A stretch of 64,000 nt of DNA from Centrapalus pauciflorus (Eukaryota; Streptophyta; Magnoliopsida; Asterales; Asteraceae). The notes below the pieces were generated by a model. The model saw only the letters and a list, made by a program, of their open reading frames with translations, searched no databases and was not told where the DNA came from. Location: assembly GCA_020465985.1 (NCBI GenBank), contig JAANYP010000185.1, forward strand, positions 212,958 through 276,957, in the 5' to 3' direction. Position numbers and translations under genes: made by a program. Positions 43,520 through 56,289 of this stretch are shown here, piece after piece. Numbering within the stretch: position 1 is the first letter of the stretch; every line of letters begins with the position of its first letter.

Positions 43520-45032
43520 CTGCATTTGAACATCCCTGTTTCATGTCTCAGCTAGAACCTAAAAAGGCATCAGAGGCTTTGAAAGATTCATCATGGATTG
43601 AGGCAATGCAGGAAGAGCTACTACAATTCAAGATTCAGAAGGTATGGACACTTGTTGATCTTCCTAAAGGAAAGAGAGCCATTGGTACAAGATGGGTGTT
43701 TAGAAACAAGAAGGATGAGAGAGGGATAGTCATCAAGAACAAAGCAAGACTAGTAGCACAAGGGTACACTCAAGAGGAAGGCATAGATTGTGATGATGTA
43801 TTTTCTACAGTGGCAAGAATTGAAGCCATCAGACTGTTTTTAGCTTATGCAAGCTTCAAAGGTTTTAAAGTGTATCAAATGGATGTGAAGTCTGCTTTTC
43901 TGTATGGCACAATTGAAGAGGAGGTCTATGTGTGTCAGCCCCCTGGTTTTGAGGACTACAAGTATCCAGACCGAGTCTACAAGCTAGACAAGGCTCTCTA
44001 TGGACTCCACCAAGCTCCTAGAGCATGGTATGACACTTTGTCATCATACCTTCTCCAGAATGGGTTCAAGAGAGGTACTCTGGACAAAACACTATTCACA
44101 AAGTCCATCAAATCTGAGATTCTGCTTGTACAAATATATGTTGATGATATCATCTTTGGGTTAACCAATGACAGTCTGTGCAAAGAGTTTGAGGCTTTAA
44201 TGCATAAAAAGTTTCAAATGAGTTCAATGGGAGAACTCACCTTCTTTCTAGGTTTGCATGTCAAGCAGAAGCCCTCAGGTCTCTTCATATGTCAATCAAA
44301 GTATGTTAAAGACATACTGGAAAAGTTTGGGTACAAAGATACCAAAGTTGCAAGAACTCCTATGGATCCTCACAAGCAGCTTCATACAAACAAAGATGGA
44401 ATATATGTGGACATTCATCTTTACAGATCTCTTATAGGATCTCTTCTGTATCTAACATCTTCTAGACCTGATATTATGTTTGCTGTTTGTGTTTGTGCTA
44501 GGTTTCAATGTTCTCCAAAGGAATCTCATCTGGTTGCTGGTATCCTAAAGACTCTCCTCTTGAATTAACAGCCTATTCTGACAGTGATTATGGAGGATGC
44601 AACATTGACAGAAAATCCTCAACTGGTGGATGTCAATATTTGGGAACAAGATTAGTCTCTTGGTAGTGCAAAAAGCAAACAACTGTCTCCACTTCATCTA
44701 CTGAAGCAGAATATGCAGGAGCTGCAAGTTGTTGCTCCCAAGTGATGTGGATTCGGAATCAACTGAGAGACTATGGTATGAATTTCCTATCCACTCCCAT
44801 TTATATTGACAACTCAAGTGCAATTAGCATTGTACAAAATCCAGTGAAATTTCTCAAAACCAAGCATATAGACATTAGATTTCATTTTATAAGGGACTGT
44901 AATGAGAAGAAATTAATCCAAGTTATCAAAATTCATACTGATGATCAGTTAGCTGATCTATTTACAAAACCATTTGATGTAGGAAGATTCATCTTCCTAG
45001 TATCAAATATTGGCATGGTTAATAAGGATTAA
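43465..45032 (+). pseudogene. reverse transcriptase and RNase H of element B, with deletion
   Basis: RT begins around EALKDSSWIEAMQEELLQF, with WVFRNKKDERG, ARLVAQGYTQEEGID, MDVKSAFLYG, LYGLHQAPRAWYD and the catalytic YVDD (QIYVDDIIFG, about 44137). At about 44537, after KESHLVA, roughly 50 nt are missing compared with element A (the KRIFRYLKGTPGLGLW segment), shifting the frame. RNase H then continues with WYPKDSPLELTAYSDSDYGG. A TAG in place of a CAG glutamine interrupts it near 44664. TEAEY and LADLFTKPF follow, with the stop at 45030-45032. Confidence 0.88.
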
Positions 45033-45370
45033 TTTGTTTTTCTTTATGAATATTATACATATGCTTGATTAAGGGGGAGTCACTGTTTCATTGGCAGTCG
45101 CCTAATTTTCAACTAACAGCTTGAGTAAATTCTCAAGCTGCTAGTTCATTTGCTCGGACTGTTAGTTGTTTCACTTGATCTGTCAAAGTGTGCAGGGTAA
45201 TATGGTAATTTCCATAAGTGTGTGTGCGGGTTTAGATATTTTCAAAACCTTTAAAGGTTCCAGTTTCGTTCTATTGTAACTACCAGTTGCAAAATATCTT
45301 CCACAACCCTTTTCCGATTCTCTGAGCAATTCCCACGCACATCACTGAAACCCTAATTCATCAATCATCA
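45033..45370 (+). other. pol-to-ORF3 linker of element B
   Basis: Noncoding. Contains TCAAGCTGCTAG-type words (about 45131) and, just before ORF3, an ACCCTAATTCATC leader. No clear TATA, unlike element A. Confidence 0.55.
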
Positions 45371-48115
45371 ATGGAGTTCGTCAAAGAACACAATTGATTA
45401 CCCTACTCTCTAAAACACGCTGATATTGCCCCATTCCACGACATGATGGACTTCCTTCGAAGTTCCCATATCCATCATGCCCTTACTATCAATCCCACTA
45501 TCTACATATCTCATATAGAACAGTTCTGGAAATATGCCTTAGTCAAAACCGTTAATGGAGTCACATCTCTGATATCCAAAATTGATGGCAACACTGTTTC
45601 TATCACTGAGGAGATCATACGCCTCTGCATCTTCAAGATGCCTCAGGTATTTCAGACTTATCTCTTACTGCTCTACATAACGGTCTTCATGCTATTGGAT
45701 ATAGGGGCCCTGCTGAATCTTTTACTTTCTTTAAATCAAATTTTGCCCCTAAATGGAAGTATCTTGTACATATTATTCAGCAATGTATAAGTCCAATAAG
45801 AACTGGTTGGTCAGAATTTTCATCTAATATAGCCACTGCCTTAGTGTGTTTATCAACGGGCCAGCAGTTCAATTTTTCTAATATGATTTTTCAGGGTATG
45901 CTAAGGCATCATGCCGTAAAACATGGGAAATTTTTGATGTATCCTAGATTTTTGGCAGAAATTATTGCAAGAACTTGCAGTAATTTCAATGTACATAAAA
46001 GGATTCATGTTTCTCATAGGCACTCTTTACCTTCAATAAAACAAATTCTAAAACCAAGTGCCAATGTTTTGACTGTTGATGTCCCATTGCCTTCTGGAAT
46101 GATGGGCATCATTCCAAGAAACAGAGGAGAGGGTCCTGAGCAGGCTCAGCCTAACATCACTGCTTCACCCCCAGGACCCCAACCCACTCCTCATGATACT
46201 CAAATGCCTTCAGTTCCTATTGATAAGCCCACATCCCCACTCAAGTTATACAAAAGGAAAAGAGGACCAGGAGCTCCTTCCTCCTCAGCCCTCTTACAAG
46301 AGCCAAATAACCCTGTGCAGGAGGACACTTCTGCACGGAATATCCAAAGGGCACCCATTGAGGACACTCCCACCCTCAATCAGGAGGTGGACATCTCAAC
46401 AGAGATTGTCCATATGGGTTCCGTGGCTGACACTACTGTTGCTTCTGCACAAGAGGCACAGGACAGTGCCAACATCAATAAGACCACACCCCATGGCAAC
46501 AGAAGGTGTGCAAGCACCATCTGGAAGTCCCCAGTACCAAGAACAGAGGGGCCCAAAGGTTTCTACTTCTGGTATTCATGCCTGTGATAGATCACACGCA
46601 CCACATTCGTTTGCTGATCTTGAGGCTAGTCTGCAACTCATGCTATTGACGGATCCTAAGCTGCAACCTGTTGTAGCAATGTTAGAATACCATCAGTCCA
46701 TCATTGCTGCACAGGGGGCACAAATAATTGCACTCAGACAGGCAGAAGCAGCTCAAAACCAAAGAATGGATTATCTCCATAAAGGGTTCACCCTCTGTGG
46801 AAATAAGATCATTAAATTAGAGCAACTGATTCGAACCCAAATGGCAACGGTTGTAGGTCCTCCTGACCAAACCAATGCTTCCAAAAAGGGGGAGAATCAG
46901 GAAATCCCTCAATCAGTCCAAGCAGCTCCAACAGTCCAAGACTCTAGGCTAGCAGTCCCAACAGCTTCTCAAGCTGTTAGCCTAGAAACTCAAGCTGCTT
47001 CTACAAGAGCAACTGGAGTTGTTATCAAAGAAGGAATTCAGGCTCCCATCAGTTCAGTCCAAGCTACATCATCTGCAACCAAGGATAAAGGCAAGGGTAT
47101 TCTCATTGAGTCTCTAAAGCACAAATTTTCTTCTAGAGAAGCCCAAATTGCCTATGATGCTGAAATTGCAAGAAAGATAGCAGAAGAACAAGATCAGGCT
47201 TTAGACCAGCAAACCCAGGTCCCAATGCAAGATGATGAAACCTTAGGTGATTACCTGAGAGGGGTTGTGGTCAAGCAGAATGAGAAAAAGAGGAAAATGC
47301 CAACAGGGCATTCAAAGGCTGAGCATAGAAGATTCTTGATAAATTTTACCTTTTCAACTGGTATCCCAAAGAAGATGGCTCAGTCCATGAGCACATAGAG
47401 GCTACAAGACATCCATGATAAAGAGATGGAAAAACGTAAGGTAGCCAAAGTCTCCCAAGAAGTCCAAAGTAAAAGTGATACTGCTCCTTCTGTTCAAGCT
47501 GCTTCTTCTATTCCTCAAACAGATACAATTTCACAGACAAAGCTTGATCAGGTTAAAAGGGTGTTGTTTGAGTATCAACTTCAGAAAGTGATGGAAATAG
47601 AGAAATCCTTAGACCAACATGACTTCACTAAACCTCTTATTAACTACTGGTATGCTAAGCCAATGGACGACATTGACTTAAGATATCAATTTGTAGTAAG
47701 AAGGGAATCTGGGGTTGAGGAAGAATATAAGAGCCTAATGCATATAGTCCAAGGGATGACCAGAGATGAGCTCACAAAAATGCATCATGTTGGGTCTGTA
47801 ACACAAGTCAGATCCTCTCTTCCGCAAGTAAAGCAGGCCATCAAAGATCTGAAGAGCATTTTTGATCCTGAGTCAATAAGGTAACATATAGAAGATGCCA
47901 AGGAAATGAAGATTGCACAAGTTGATCTGTTTGTCAAATCAAAGACTTACAGACTCAAATTTGCAAGTGGATCCGGTATGTACTTCAATTTTGAATTCTA
48001 TGATCTTCCAAAGGCTTTGTTACTTCAGATGAAATCAGTGAGAATATATTGTGATACAGAAGATATGAAGAAAGAATTTTTGAAGGCAGTCAATAAGAAA
48101 CTTGCACAGTTGTAA
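45371..48115 (+). pseudogene. third ORF of element B, broken
   Basis: ATG at 45371 (MEFVKEHN, then a stop eight codons in). The frame continues DMMDFLRSSHIHHALTINPT with IYISHIEQFWKYA, an N-terminal pattern shared with ORF3 of element A. Frame changes occur between about 45650 and 45844 and again near 46500. A Pro/Ser-rich middle is followed by coiled-coil sequence (MLEYHQSIIAAQGAQIIALR), another stop at 47396-47398, a further stop at 47882-47884 and the end at 48115. About 910 codons in all, shorter than in A. No signal peptide or membrane span is evident; function unknown. Confidence 0.75.
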
Positions 48116-48207
48116 GTTTTTGAAAGCCTTGGTTTGTAAATAACAGTTTACTTGTTTTATTTCCTTATTTGTATAGAACTTAAAGTCTTATGTAAAGAAT
48201 TTAAGTT

Positions 48208-48217
48208 AGTGGGAGAT
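48208..48217 (+). other. polypurine tract of B
   Basis: AGTGGGAGAT immediately before the LTR TGTTGGG. Confidence 0.85.
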
Positions 48218-48880
48218 TGTTGGGAAATATTCTAAGTAGTTCAAACTGTTAGTTAGATTTCTCAAACTGTTAGTAGATTTTCTGTGTAAGTACAGAGTTC
48301 ATGCTGTTAGTTGAAGAAGTTCGAGCTGCTAGTATAAAAGTTCAAGCTGCCAGAGTAAATTCACTCAAGCTGCTCTGTTCAAGCTGCTAAGTGATTCAAG
48401 CTGCTCAACAGCTTCATAAACAGAAAGTGCTGATATTCAGGAAAAGATATCTACACGAAGATTCCAGCATATCTACTATCAAGAGAAGTCAGAGTCCTTC
48501 AAGGAAACAAATCAGAAAGCATTATAAATACATAGAATAGGTTTTTCTATTTTCTTAAGTTTCGGCACGTTCAAGTTTGTATTTTTGCTTTTTGTTTAAG
48601 TTTTCATAAGCCTCTAAGGTTGTAAAACCCTAAGAACAATATGTGTTCTTCGTCTAATCAAACAGATTAGAGGTGATTGTAGTCATTGAGTTTAGCAATA
48701 CAAGCAATTTTGTTTATTCATTCATATTTATCTGTTATGGATTCTGAAAGCTTTCATTAAAATAGTTAAGTGTTATTCCGCAAACTTCTTAATTAGACTT
48801 TGATTCAGTACAAGATTATTGATTTATACTCTGATCAATTCAATCAGTTAATCTTAGGTAGTTACATTTAGATCCTGACA
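48218..48880 (+). repeat. 3' LTR of B (663 bp)
   Basis: Same length as the 5' LTR, TATAAATA at 48523-48530, ends GATCCTGACA, followed by TGTTT. Confidence 0.93.
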
Positions 48881-48885
48881 TGTTT
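48881..48885. repeat. right target-site duplication of B
   Basis: TGTTT, matching 38253-38257. Confidence 0.88.
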
Positions 48886-49006
48886 TATTTACATTTGTGA
48901 CATAGCCGAGTCTTGAGACCCCTTGTTTGTGATGGTTAGTTATTTGATCTTAATGTTTGCTATTTTATTATTGGTTATTATTATTTGGAAGGCCTGCGTG
49001 TCATTG
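48886..49006. other. short remnant between B and C
   Basis: About 120 bp of AT-rich sequence, contiguous with 38252 before B inserted. Its last five bases (CATTG) are the expected left target duplication of element C. Confidence 0.5.
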
Positions 49007-50142
49007 TGTTAGACACAAAAAGGCCTCAGTCAAATCTGTTCTACATCTTAGGGGGAGATTTTTAATCAAACATGTTTGATGCACTTGAAGGTTTAACTTA
49101 AGGCCTGTTTATGCCTTATTGAAACTTGAAAAGTGATTTGCAATATGAGTCAAAGCTGTTAACCCTATTGCATTCGTTGCAACAAAGGCAGATTGTCCAA
49201 GCTGTTCTGTCTGCTGAACAGGCTGGACATAAAGAGGACTACACCAAGAGTAAGCCATGCCTTTTGCCCTAGTGCTATGAATAAGACGTCAACGCTTTCT
49301 GCTGAGTAGCTTGGACAGATTCTAAGTGTTCTGTTCTTTGTGAACAGGCTAAACACTTTATGGAATATGTTTCCAAGTCCTCATGCATTGTTTTTTGGCT
49401 ACAAGATCAATTTACAAGTCAAAGACAAAGTGGAAAACAGAAACTGCAAAAGCCTGCCTACGCTGTTCTGTTACATGAAGACAAAAGGATATTTGAAATG
49501 GGAGACAGACCATTTCTTATATCAAAATGGCCTTAACAAAAGAAGAAAGATGCAAAGTTGACATTCCTCTTTTGGTTAAAGGCTTATGCGACAGAGACAA
49601 AAAGAAAAAGACAAAGATTCTGCCACATGAAGACAAGTCTACTTTTTCAGAATGTGCAGAAAAGTTGTTTTGTATTTTTGGAAAGACATCCCACTATCTC
49701 ATCGTCCAATGAAGAAGCTTCACGAAGATTCTCAGTGAGAGTATAAAAGGAAGCTTCTAAGGATTGTGAGACAACTAAGAGTGAGAAATCAGATCGTGCA
49801 TTAAAGTGTGTTATTCCATGCATGCAAGTCTGCTTGAATAAAACAGTAAAGTGTGTCTAAGCTGTCCTTATTCAAGCTGTCCATCTGTGTCTTGTAAAAT
49901 CATTGAGTTCATCTAAGTGAGTGTATTCATTGTATCTAGTCTGAGTGGATCTTAGATTAGTTCAACATATGTTGCATTTGTCATCTCAGCTTGAACCTTT
50001 CCGTAGTCAAGCTTGTTTGTAATTAACACTTGTTAATAGTATACACAAACATTGAGAAAAGATTGTTGAGTTTAAATTTGCTGTATTCACTCCCCCTCTA
50101 AAACTTAGATCAATAATCTAGGGAAACCTTTTGGGACCTACA
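49007..50142 (+). repeat. 5' LTR of C (1,136 bp)
   Basis: TGTTAGACACAAAAAGGCCT...GGGACCTACA, same ends as 5976-7099. TATAAAAG at 49742-49749; single CTGTTCTTTGTGAACAG at 49331. Confidence 0.9.
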
Positions 50143-50144
50143 AC

Positions 50145-50156
50145 TGGTATCAGAGC
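50145..50156 (+). other. primer-binding site of C
   Basis: TGGTATCAGAGC, a perfect plant tRNA-Met primer site, two bases after the LTR. Confidence 0.95.
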
Positions 50157-50204
50157 AGATAGAGTGTGTGTTAACTCTAGATCTCTCATTCTCCCTACTT
50201 TCCC

Positions 50205-52963
50205 ATGGAAAACAGTGCTGCCAGTTCCTTCTCTTACTATGACAATGGTTCAATGGCCAAACCCTCCAAATTCAATCATAAAAACTTCTCTGGTTGGAAA
50301 TGCAGAATGATGCTCTACTTAGAGAATCTGGATGTACAACTGCCAGAGATAGTAATGGAAGGTCCATATGTGCCAACTTCTGTTACTACTATCACTCCTG
50401 CTATTGAAGGAGCTACCCCTGAGATCAGAACCTTTGAGAAGACCAAAGTTCATTGGTCTGATGAAGACAAAAGGTTGGTTGCTCTTGATGCAAAAGCCAG
50501 GAATAACCTGGTCATTTCTCTTCCTAATGATCTGTTCAAACAGGTTGAGAAAATGAAAACTGCAAAGGAGATGTGGAATACTTTGTGTACCGTCTATGAT
50601 GGTCCCACTATCATACTGGATAACAGGATTAACAACCTTGTTAGACAGTATGAACTCTTCTTTGCAAAAGCAAAGGAGTCTGTCACAGAAACCTATACCA
50701 GGTTCACTGCTCTTATCAATGATCTCAAAGCTGTTGGGATCACAAAGGACAGCTTGACTCTAGTAAACAAGTTCTTGGACATCCTGCCTGAATAATGGAA
50801 CTATTTTTCTACTATTTTAAGAAATTCAGGCACCATCAAAGGTATGGATCTTGTAAATCTATATGGATCCTTACTAAATGATGAGCAGTCAATGCAATAG
50901 AAAAGAAGTGCCTTGGAAATGTCTAAGAGAGGTGTTGTCTTAGTGGACAGCGTGAGACAACCTGTTGGTCAGGTATGTGATGTGTTCACACAACCTGATC
51001 AACATGCTGATGATGAAAGGGAAGAAATGTCTGAAGAGGAAGACTGTGAAGATCTTGCTGAACTTGATGATGAGAAAATGATTGCAATGCTTGTCAATAA
51101 GTTCAACAAGAAGAGGTTTGGTGGAAGAATGCTGCAGAGGAACTCAAATGCCGTCAAAAAGAAGGCATTTGATAAAACTAAGGCTGAGTGCTTTAAATGT
51201 GGCAAGACTGGTCACATAGCTGCTGACTGTGTGTCTAAAGCTGTTGGTCAATCATCCAAACCATTCAAGACAAACAGGGACGATGGCTATAGGTTTAAGT
51301 ACCTTATGGCCATGACTAAGCTGAAGAAGTTGGAAAACTCAGTGGCTTCCAACAAGCAAAAGGGAGTCATGGCTGAGACATGTGATTGGGAGGAATCTTA
51401 CTCATCCTCAGACGAAGAAGATAACAACTGTCTATGGCCAACACTGATGTCCCATGAACCAGCAACTTCAAACAAGACCTGACTGAAGCTGAAGCCTTCA
51501 GCAGCTTAGAGAACTGGAATCCCACAATGATGTACAAGGTATAAAATTTCATGGCTTACAGTTCTGATGAAAAAGTAAAAATGTTTGAATATATGCTTGT
51601 TGATTTAAAAGTTGCTGTTGAGAAGCACAATGTTTTACTGTCTGAAATCTCTAAGCTTAAAACTGATCTTGACACAAAAACTAGTAAACTGGACAGTTTC
51701 CATAAGTTGGAAACTGAGGTTGATGAATTAAAACACATCAATTCCATTTTATTAGAGGAAAAGAGAGAAACAGACATAAAACATGCAAAGCTTCAAAAGA
51801 TTGTTGACTCTTGGTGCCAATCTACACAAAAAGTCAGCCATTGCATCAGTCAACAGATCCCTGCACAAATCCAAGCCTATCTTGGAGGGGATCTTGACAA
51901 AGCAGCTTCTATTATTGAGATAAATAATCTGAAAAATGACTTATCCACTCTTGGTGAGCTTCCCAGCACTTTCATCCAGAAAGTGAATGGTAAGCTAGTC
52001 TCAACAAACAGGTTTGTCAGGCCTCAAAATACTGATAGCTTGTGTGAAAAAGCTTAAAAAGCTGATGATGGAATGCGTTCTCCGTCAAATCAGTCTGCTA
52101 AGTGCTTAGCTGCTTCACACAAGCAAAAGAAAGGAAAACAAGCTCAAGCTGCAGCTATGGACTCTAAACCTGTTGACAAAACAGGCTCTGGGTCTAAAGC
52201 TGATGGTAAGAGACCTGTTAATCCTTTTGATGCTGGTCATTTTGAGAAAACGTTTTCAAAAGGTAAGCAGCCTGCTTTCAACAGGGGTAAGTCTCTTGTT
52301 GAAAGTAAATCTGCTGTGATTTCAAATAAGTTTTTAAATCATAGTGGAAAATTGGTTATAAGTGAAGGTAAGTCTTTCAGGACCAAAAGAAGTGATTATG
52401 TTGATTGGCAACATCCATCACATCTCCATAAGGGCAAAGGCAAAGTCATTGCTCAACCTGAAAATTTGGGAATAAGTTTCCCAAATCTGTGGAAGGTCAA
52501 AGGCCAATCAAACTTCCTGTATTTGATATATGTCCTCCCAAAAAGAGGAAAGAAGATACAGGCAAAGCTGTTGCCATTGTGTCTTCCACCCAAACTGTTA
52601 ATTCTTCTAAAACCAGTAATAAGTTTGCTAAACCTGCTGACGATAATCAACAAAAATAATTCAGAATATGTTTCTGGAGGCTCTTCTTCCAAAAAGGCTA
52701 AAAAGAGAAAATGGTATAAGTGTGGGAAGAAGACACATATGGCCAAAGACTGTCCTGAAACTGAGGACATGAGGCTTGTTGACTCTGCTAGTTCCATGAT
52801 TGCAAAAACAAGCAGTGTTGGAAGTAACATAGTCAATGAGGATGGTATCCAAGCTGATACCATCCAAATAGGAAATATTAGTGTGGATATTACCGGTCCA
52901 TCAACAAATGTTGATGAAGTAGGAGAACTCATCCCTATGATGAGTTCCCCTAAAAACAACTAA
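50205..52963 (+). pseudogene. gag of element C, multiple stops
   Basis: ATG at 50205. The gag domain has FSGWKCRMMLYLENLD, ALDAKARNNLVISLP and MWNTLCTVYDG. An in-frame TAA at 50793-50795 and a TAG near 50898 interrupt it. The first CCHC is CFKCGKTGHIAADC (about 51190). After a stop at 51480 the frame moves to 51551, where a coiled coil continues (VEKHNVLLSEISKLKTDLDT). A stop near 52056 is followed by a basic Lys/Ser-rich linker and a second CCHC-like motif whose first Cys is replaced by Trp-Tyr (WYKCGKKTHMAKDC, about 52712). Two knuckles with an intervening coiled coil mirrors gag of element B. Confidence 0.82.
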
Positions 52964-53001
52964 TATTTTCTCATGACACTCTACAGGACAAACAACCATC
53001 C

Positions 53002-54558
53002 CAGGTTTGGTACTTGGACAGTGGCTGCTCAAGACACATGACAGGTTGCAAGGACCTGCTGAGTGATCTCAGGCCTGAAAAGGGCCAAAAGTCACATTTG
53101 GTGACAATGTACAGGGATCCACAGAAGGATATGGAACTCCTCAAGTTAGTGCTGCTGTATTCAAAAGGGTAGCCTATGTGTCTGGGCTGAAACATAATCT
53201 AGTAAGCATAAGTCAACTGTGTGATGCTGGCTACAAGGTTAACTTTGATGAGCACCTGGGTTACATATTGGATCCCCAAGGAAAAGTTGTGTTGTGTGCA
53301 CAACGGAAGAAATGTGTATATGTTGTGGACATGAAATTAGTTGATCCCACAACTGAAACCTGCCTTATCTCAAGAAGCAATGCAGACCTGAACTGGTTAT
53401 GGCACAAAAGGCTATCACACATGAACTTCAAGAATATCAACAAACTCTGTAAGAAAGAGTTGGTAACAGGTTTGCCTTCTATAACCTTTGTTAAGGATAT
53501 ACTCTGCACAGCTTGTGAGAAAGGCAAGCAGAGAAAATCATCTTTTAAATCTAAGCACAATTCTCTATTCATACTCCTCTCTTCTTAATCCACATGGACT
53601 TGTTTGGACCAGTAAATGTCCCAAGTCTAGGAGGAAGAAGATACACTCTAGTAATGGTTGATGAGTTCTCCAGGTTTACATGGGTGATCTTTCTGAAGAG
53701 CAAAGGAGAGGCTGCTAGAGAAATCATTGGATTTATCAAAAAGATGGAGATTTTGAACTCTGCTCAAGTAAAGCAGCTTAGAAGTGATCATGGTACTGAA
53801 TTTAGAAACAGTGTGTTGAGGACTTCTGTGAAGAAAGAGGGATCTCACAGAACTTTTCAGCAGTAAGAACTCCCCAACAAAATGGAGTTGCTAAAAGTAG
53901 AAACATAACTCTCATTGAAGCTGCTAGAACCATGTTGTGTGCATCAGGTTTACCTTCATCATTCTGGGCTGAAGCTGTCCATACTGCCTGCTTCACCCAA
54001 AATAGATCCATGGTGGTGAAAAGGTTGAACAAGACTCCCTTTGAGTTAATCAAACGGAGGAGGCCAAACATTAGCTATTTCCATGTGTTTGGATGTCCCT
54101 ACTTCATTCTGAATCAGAGGGACCAACTGGAAAAGTTTGAACCCAAAGCTGATGAAGGTGTGTTTGTTGGATATTCTGCTATCTCCAAAGCCTACAGAGT
54201 ATACAACAATAACAGAAAGGTGATTGATGAATCTATCCATGTCACCTTTGAAGAGTCTAGGAGTGCCTCCACCAAAGCTATTACTGAATCTGTTTAAGGA
54301 GAGTTCAACTTTGATGATCTTATGCATTCCATCAATGAAGATAAAGACTGAAAAGCTTCCACTACATCTAGAGTGGAACCTGTTAATCATGATGGACATG
54401 ATGATGACTATGTTGATACACCCTGTGTGAATAAGTGTACTGACATAATTACAACATCATGTCCTGAACCAATCAATGCTGATTTTTCTGGATCCTCTGC
54501 TGATATGTTCAACAATGGAGAGTAATGCTCAACAAGTGAACAGGATCAAGATATCAGT
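53002..54558 (+). pseudogene. protease and integrase of element C, several shifts
   Basis: Protease active site DSG at 53017-53025 within VWYLDSGCSRHMTG. The frame changes before 53178. Integrase has LWHKRLSHMNF and CTACEKGKQ (zinc region). A stop near 53586 precedes HMDLFGPVNVPS (catalytic Asp), then LRSDHGTEFRN (second Asp; the usual DNG is DHG). A frame change near 53866 follows, then QQNGVAKSRNITLIEAARTM, where the catalytic Glu position (usually AERKNR) reads Lys, so the D,D-35-E triad is damaged. Stops near 54297, 54349 and 54523 interrupt the linker to RT. Confidence 0.82.
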
Positions 54559-56289
54559 GTGTCTGAAAAACTTGAGAGCTGCTCAATAGGACCTATTGAA
54601 GATGCGAATAACTCAGGAGAATCTTCATTGAGGCAAGATCCTAAGTGGATAAGGTGTCACCCAAATGATCAAATAATTGGTGACATCAACAAAGGTGTGC
54701 AAACAAGATGGGATAGCATAGGAAACTTTTGTATGTTTTCTAGCTTTGTGTCCCTGATGGAGCAAAAGAAATTGGATGAAGCACTTAAAGATGCCAATTG
54801 GATCACTGCCATGCAAGAAGAGCTCAATCAGTTTGAGAGAAACCAAGTATGGAAGTTGGTCCCTGCTCCTAAAGGAAAAACAATAATTGGCACCAAATGG
54901 GTTTTCAGGAACAAGATGGATGAGCAAGGTCATGTCATTAGAAATAAGGTAAGACTAGTTGCTCAAGGCTACAGACAGGAAGAAGGAATTGACTATGATG
55001 AAACTTTTGCTCCTGTGGCCAAGTTAGAGGCAATTCGTTTGTTTCTAGCCTACGCTGCTCAAAAGAGCATGAAGGTATTTCAAATGGATGTGAAGAGTGC
55101 ATTTTTTAATGGCAAGCTGCAAGAAGAAGTCTATGTCAAGCAGCCACCAGGTTTTGAAATTGAACATCATCCAGGTTTTGTCTATAAGTTGGACAAAGCC
55201 CTCTATGGTCTAAAACAAGCCCCTAGAGCCTGGTATGATACTCTAACGTATTTTCTTATGAGCAATGGTTATTCCAGAGGTAAAGTGGATACCACACTAT
55301 TCATAAAGAAGGTGAAGTCTGGTATTATGCTTGTTCAAATTTATGTGGATGACAAAATATTTGGTTCTACTAATGAGAAATTATGCAAGAATTTTTCATT
55401 ACTCATGAAATCCAAATATGAAATGAGTATGATTGGAGAACTTACTTTCTTTTTAGGATTACAGGTTAAACAAACCTCAAATGGAATTTTTATAAATCAG
55501 AGAAAGTATACTTTAGATCTATTGAAAAAGTTTAAATTTGATCAAAGTTCTCCTATTAAAACCCTAATGACAACCAATGTAAAATTGGATGCAGATGCCA
55601 GTGGCAAAGCTGTTTCAGTAACAGCTTACAGGGGCATGATTGGGAGCTTGCTATATTTAACTGCTAGTAGACATGATATTATGTTTGCTACTTGTTTGTG
55701 TGCTAGGTTCCAAGCTGATCCAAAAGAATCACATCTAGCTGCTGTGAAAAGAATCTTCAGATACCTTAAGGGTACACCAGGTTTGGGTCTTTGGTGTCCC
55801 AAAGACTCAAGCCTTGAACTAACAGGTTATTCAGATTCTGACTTTGCAGGATGCAGGCTAGATAGGAAAAGCACAACAGGTGGATGTCAACTCCTTGGTG
55901 GTAAGTTGATAAGTTGGTGTAGCAAGAAGCTGAACTCAGTTTCTGCTTCTACTGCTGAAGCTGAGTATATTGCTGCTGGAAGCTACTGTGGGCAGATTCT
56001 GTGGATGCAGCATCAGCTTGAAGACTATGGACTTGTATATAGGAAGACTCCTATTCTGTGTGATAATATAAGTGCTATAGCTATCTCCAACAATCCAGTA
56101 TTTCATTCCAGAACAAAGCTTATAGAAGTCAGACATCACTTCATCAGGGATCACATCCAGAAAGGTAATGTGAAGGTAAGTTTTATTTCCACAGATGAAC
56201 AGCTTGCAGACATTTTCACCAAGCCTCTTGATGAAAACAAGTTTAATTATCTTGTAAGCAAGCTGGGCATGTTAAATAAAAGTGACTAA
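54559..56289 (+). pseudogene. reverse transcriptase and RNase H of element C
   Basis: The RT frame is open to the natural stop at 56287-56289. Motifs: LDEALKDANWITAMQEELNQ, WVFRNKMDEQG, VRLVAQGYRQEEGID, MDVKSAFFNGK, LYGLKQAPRAWYD and QIYVDDKIFG, where the residue after the catalytic YVDD is Lys instead of the usual Ile. RNase H: ELTGYSDSDFAGC, STAEAEY, DNISAI and LADIFTKPL. The 3' 740 bp align with 2-742 of element A. The frame is open, but the rest of the polyprotein is broken. Confidence 0.85.

Larger units (their letters stand above)
38258..48880 (+). mobile_element. SIRE/Maximus-type copia element B, full length (10,623 bp)
   Basis: Complete structure: 663-bp LTRs, tRNA-Met primer site, gag, protease, integrase, RT/RNase H, linker, ORF3, polypurine tract, and a perfect TGTTT duplication. 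Copia order (INT before RT) and the third ORF identify the lineage. All major frames are broken, so the copy is non-autonomous. LTRs differ at about 20 of 663 positions (counted by eye), indicating a fairly recent insertion. It belongs to a different family from A/C: LTR start TGTTGGGAAATATT. Confidence 0.93.

Noticed and set aside
49340..49746. Short ORFs in the C LTR and similar ones in the A LTR (6101-6686)
   Set aside because: They lie in the LTR, are not conserved as frames between the two copies, and have no motifs.
52453..52959. 168-codon minus-strand ORF in element C
   Set aside because: Antisense to gag coding sequence that has CCHC motifs in the plus frame.
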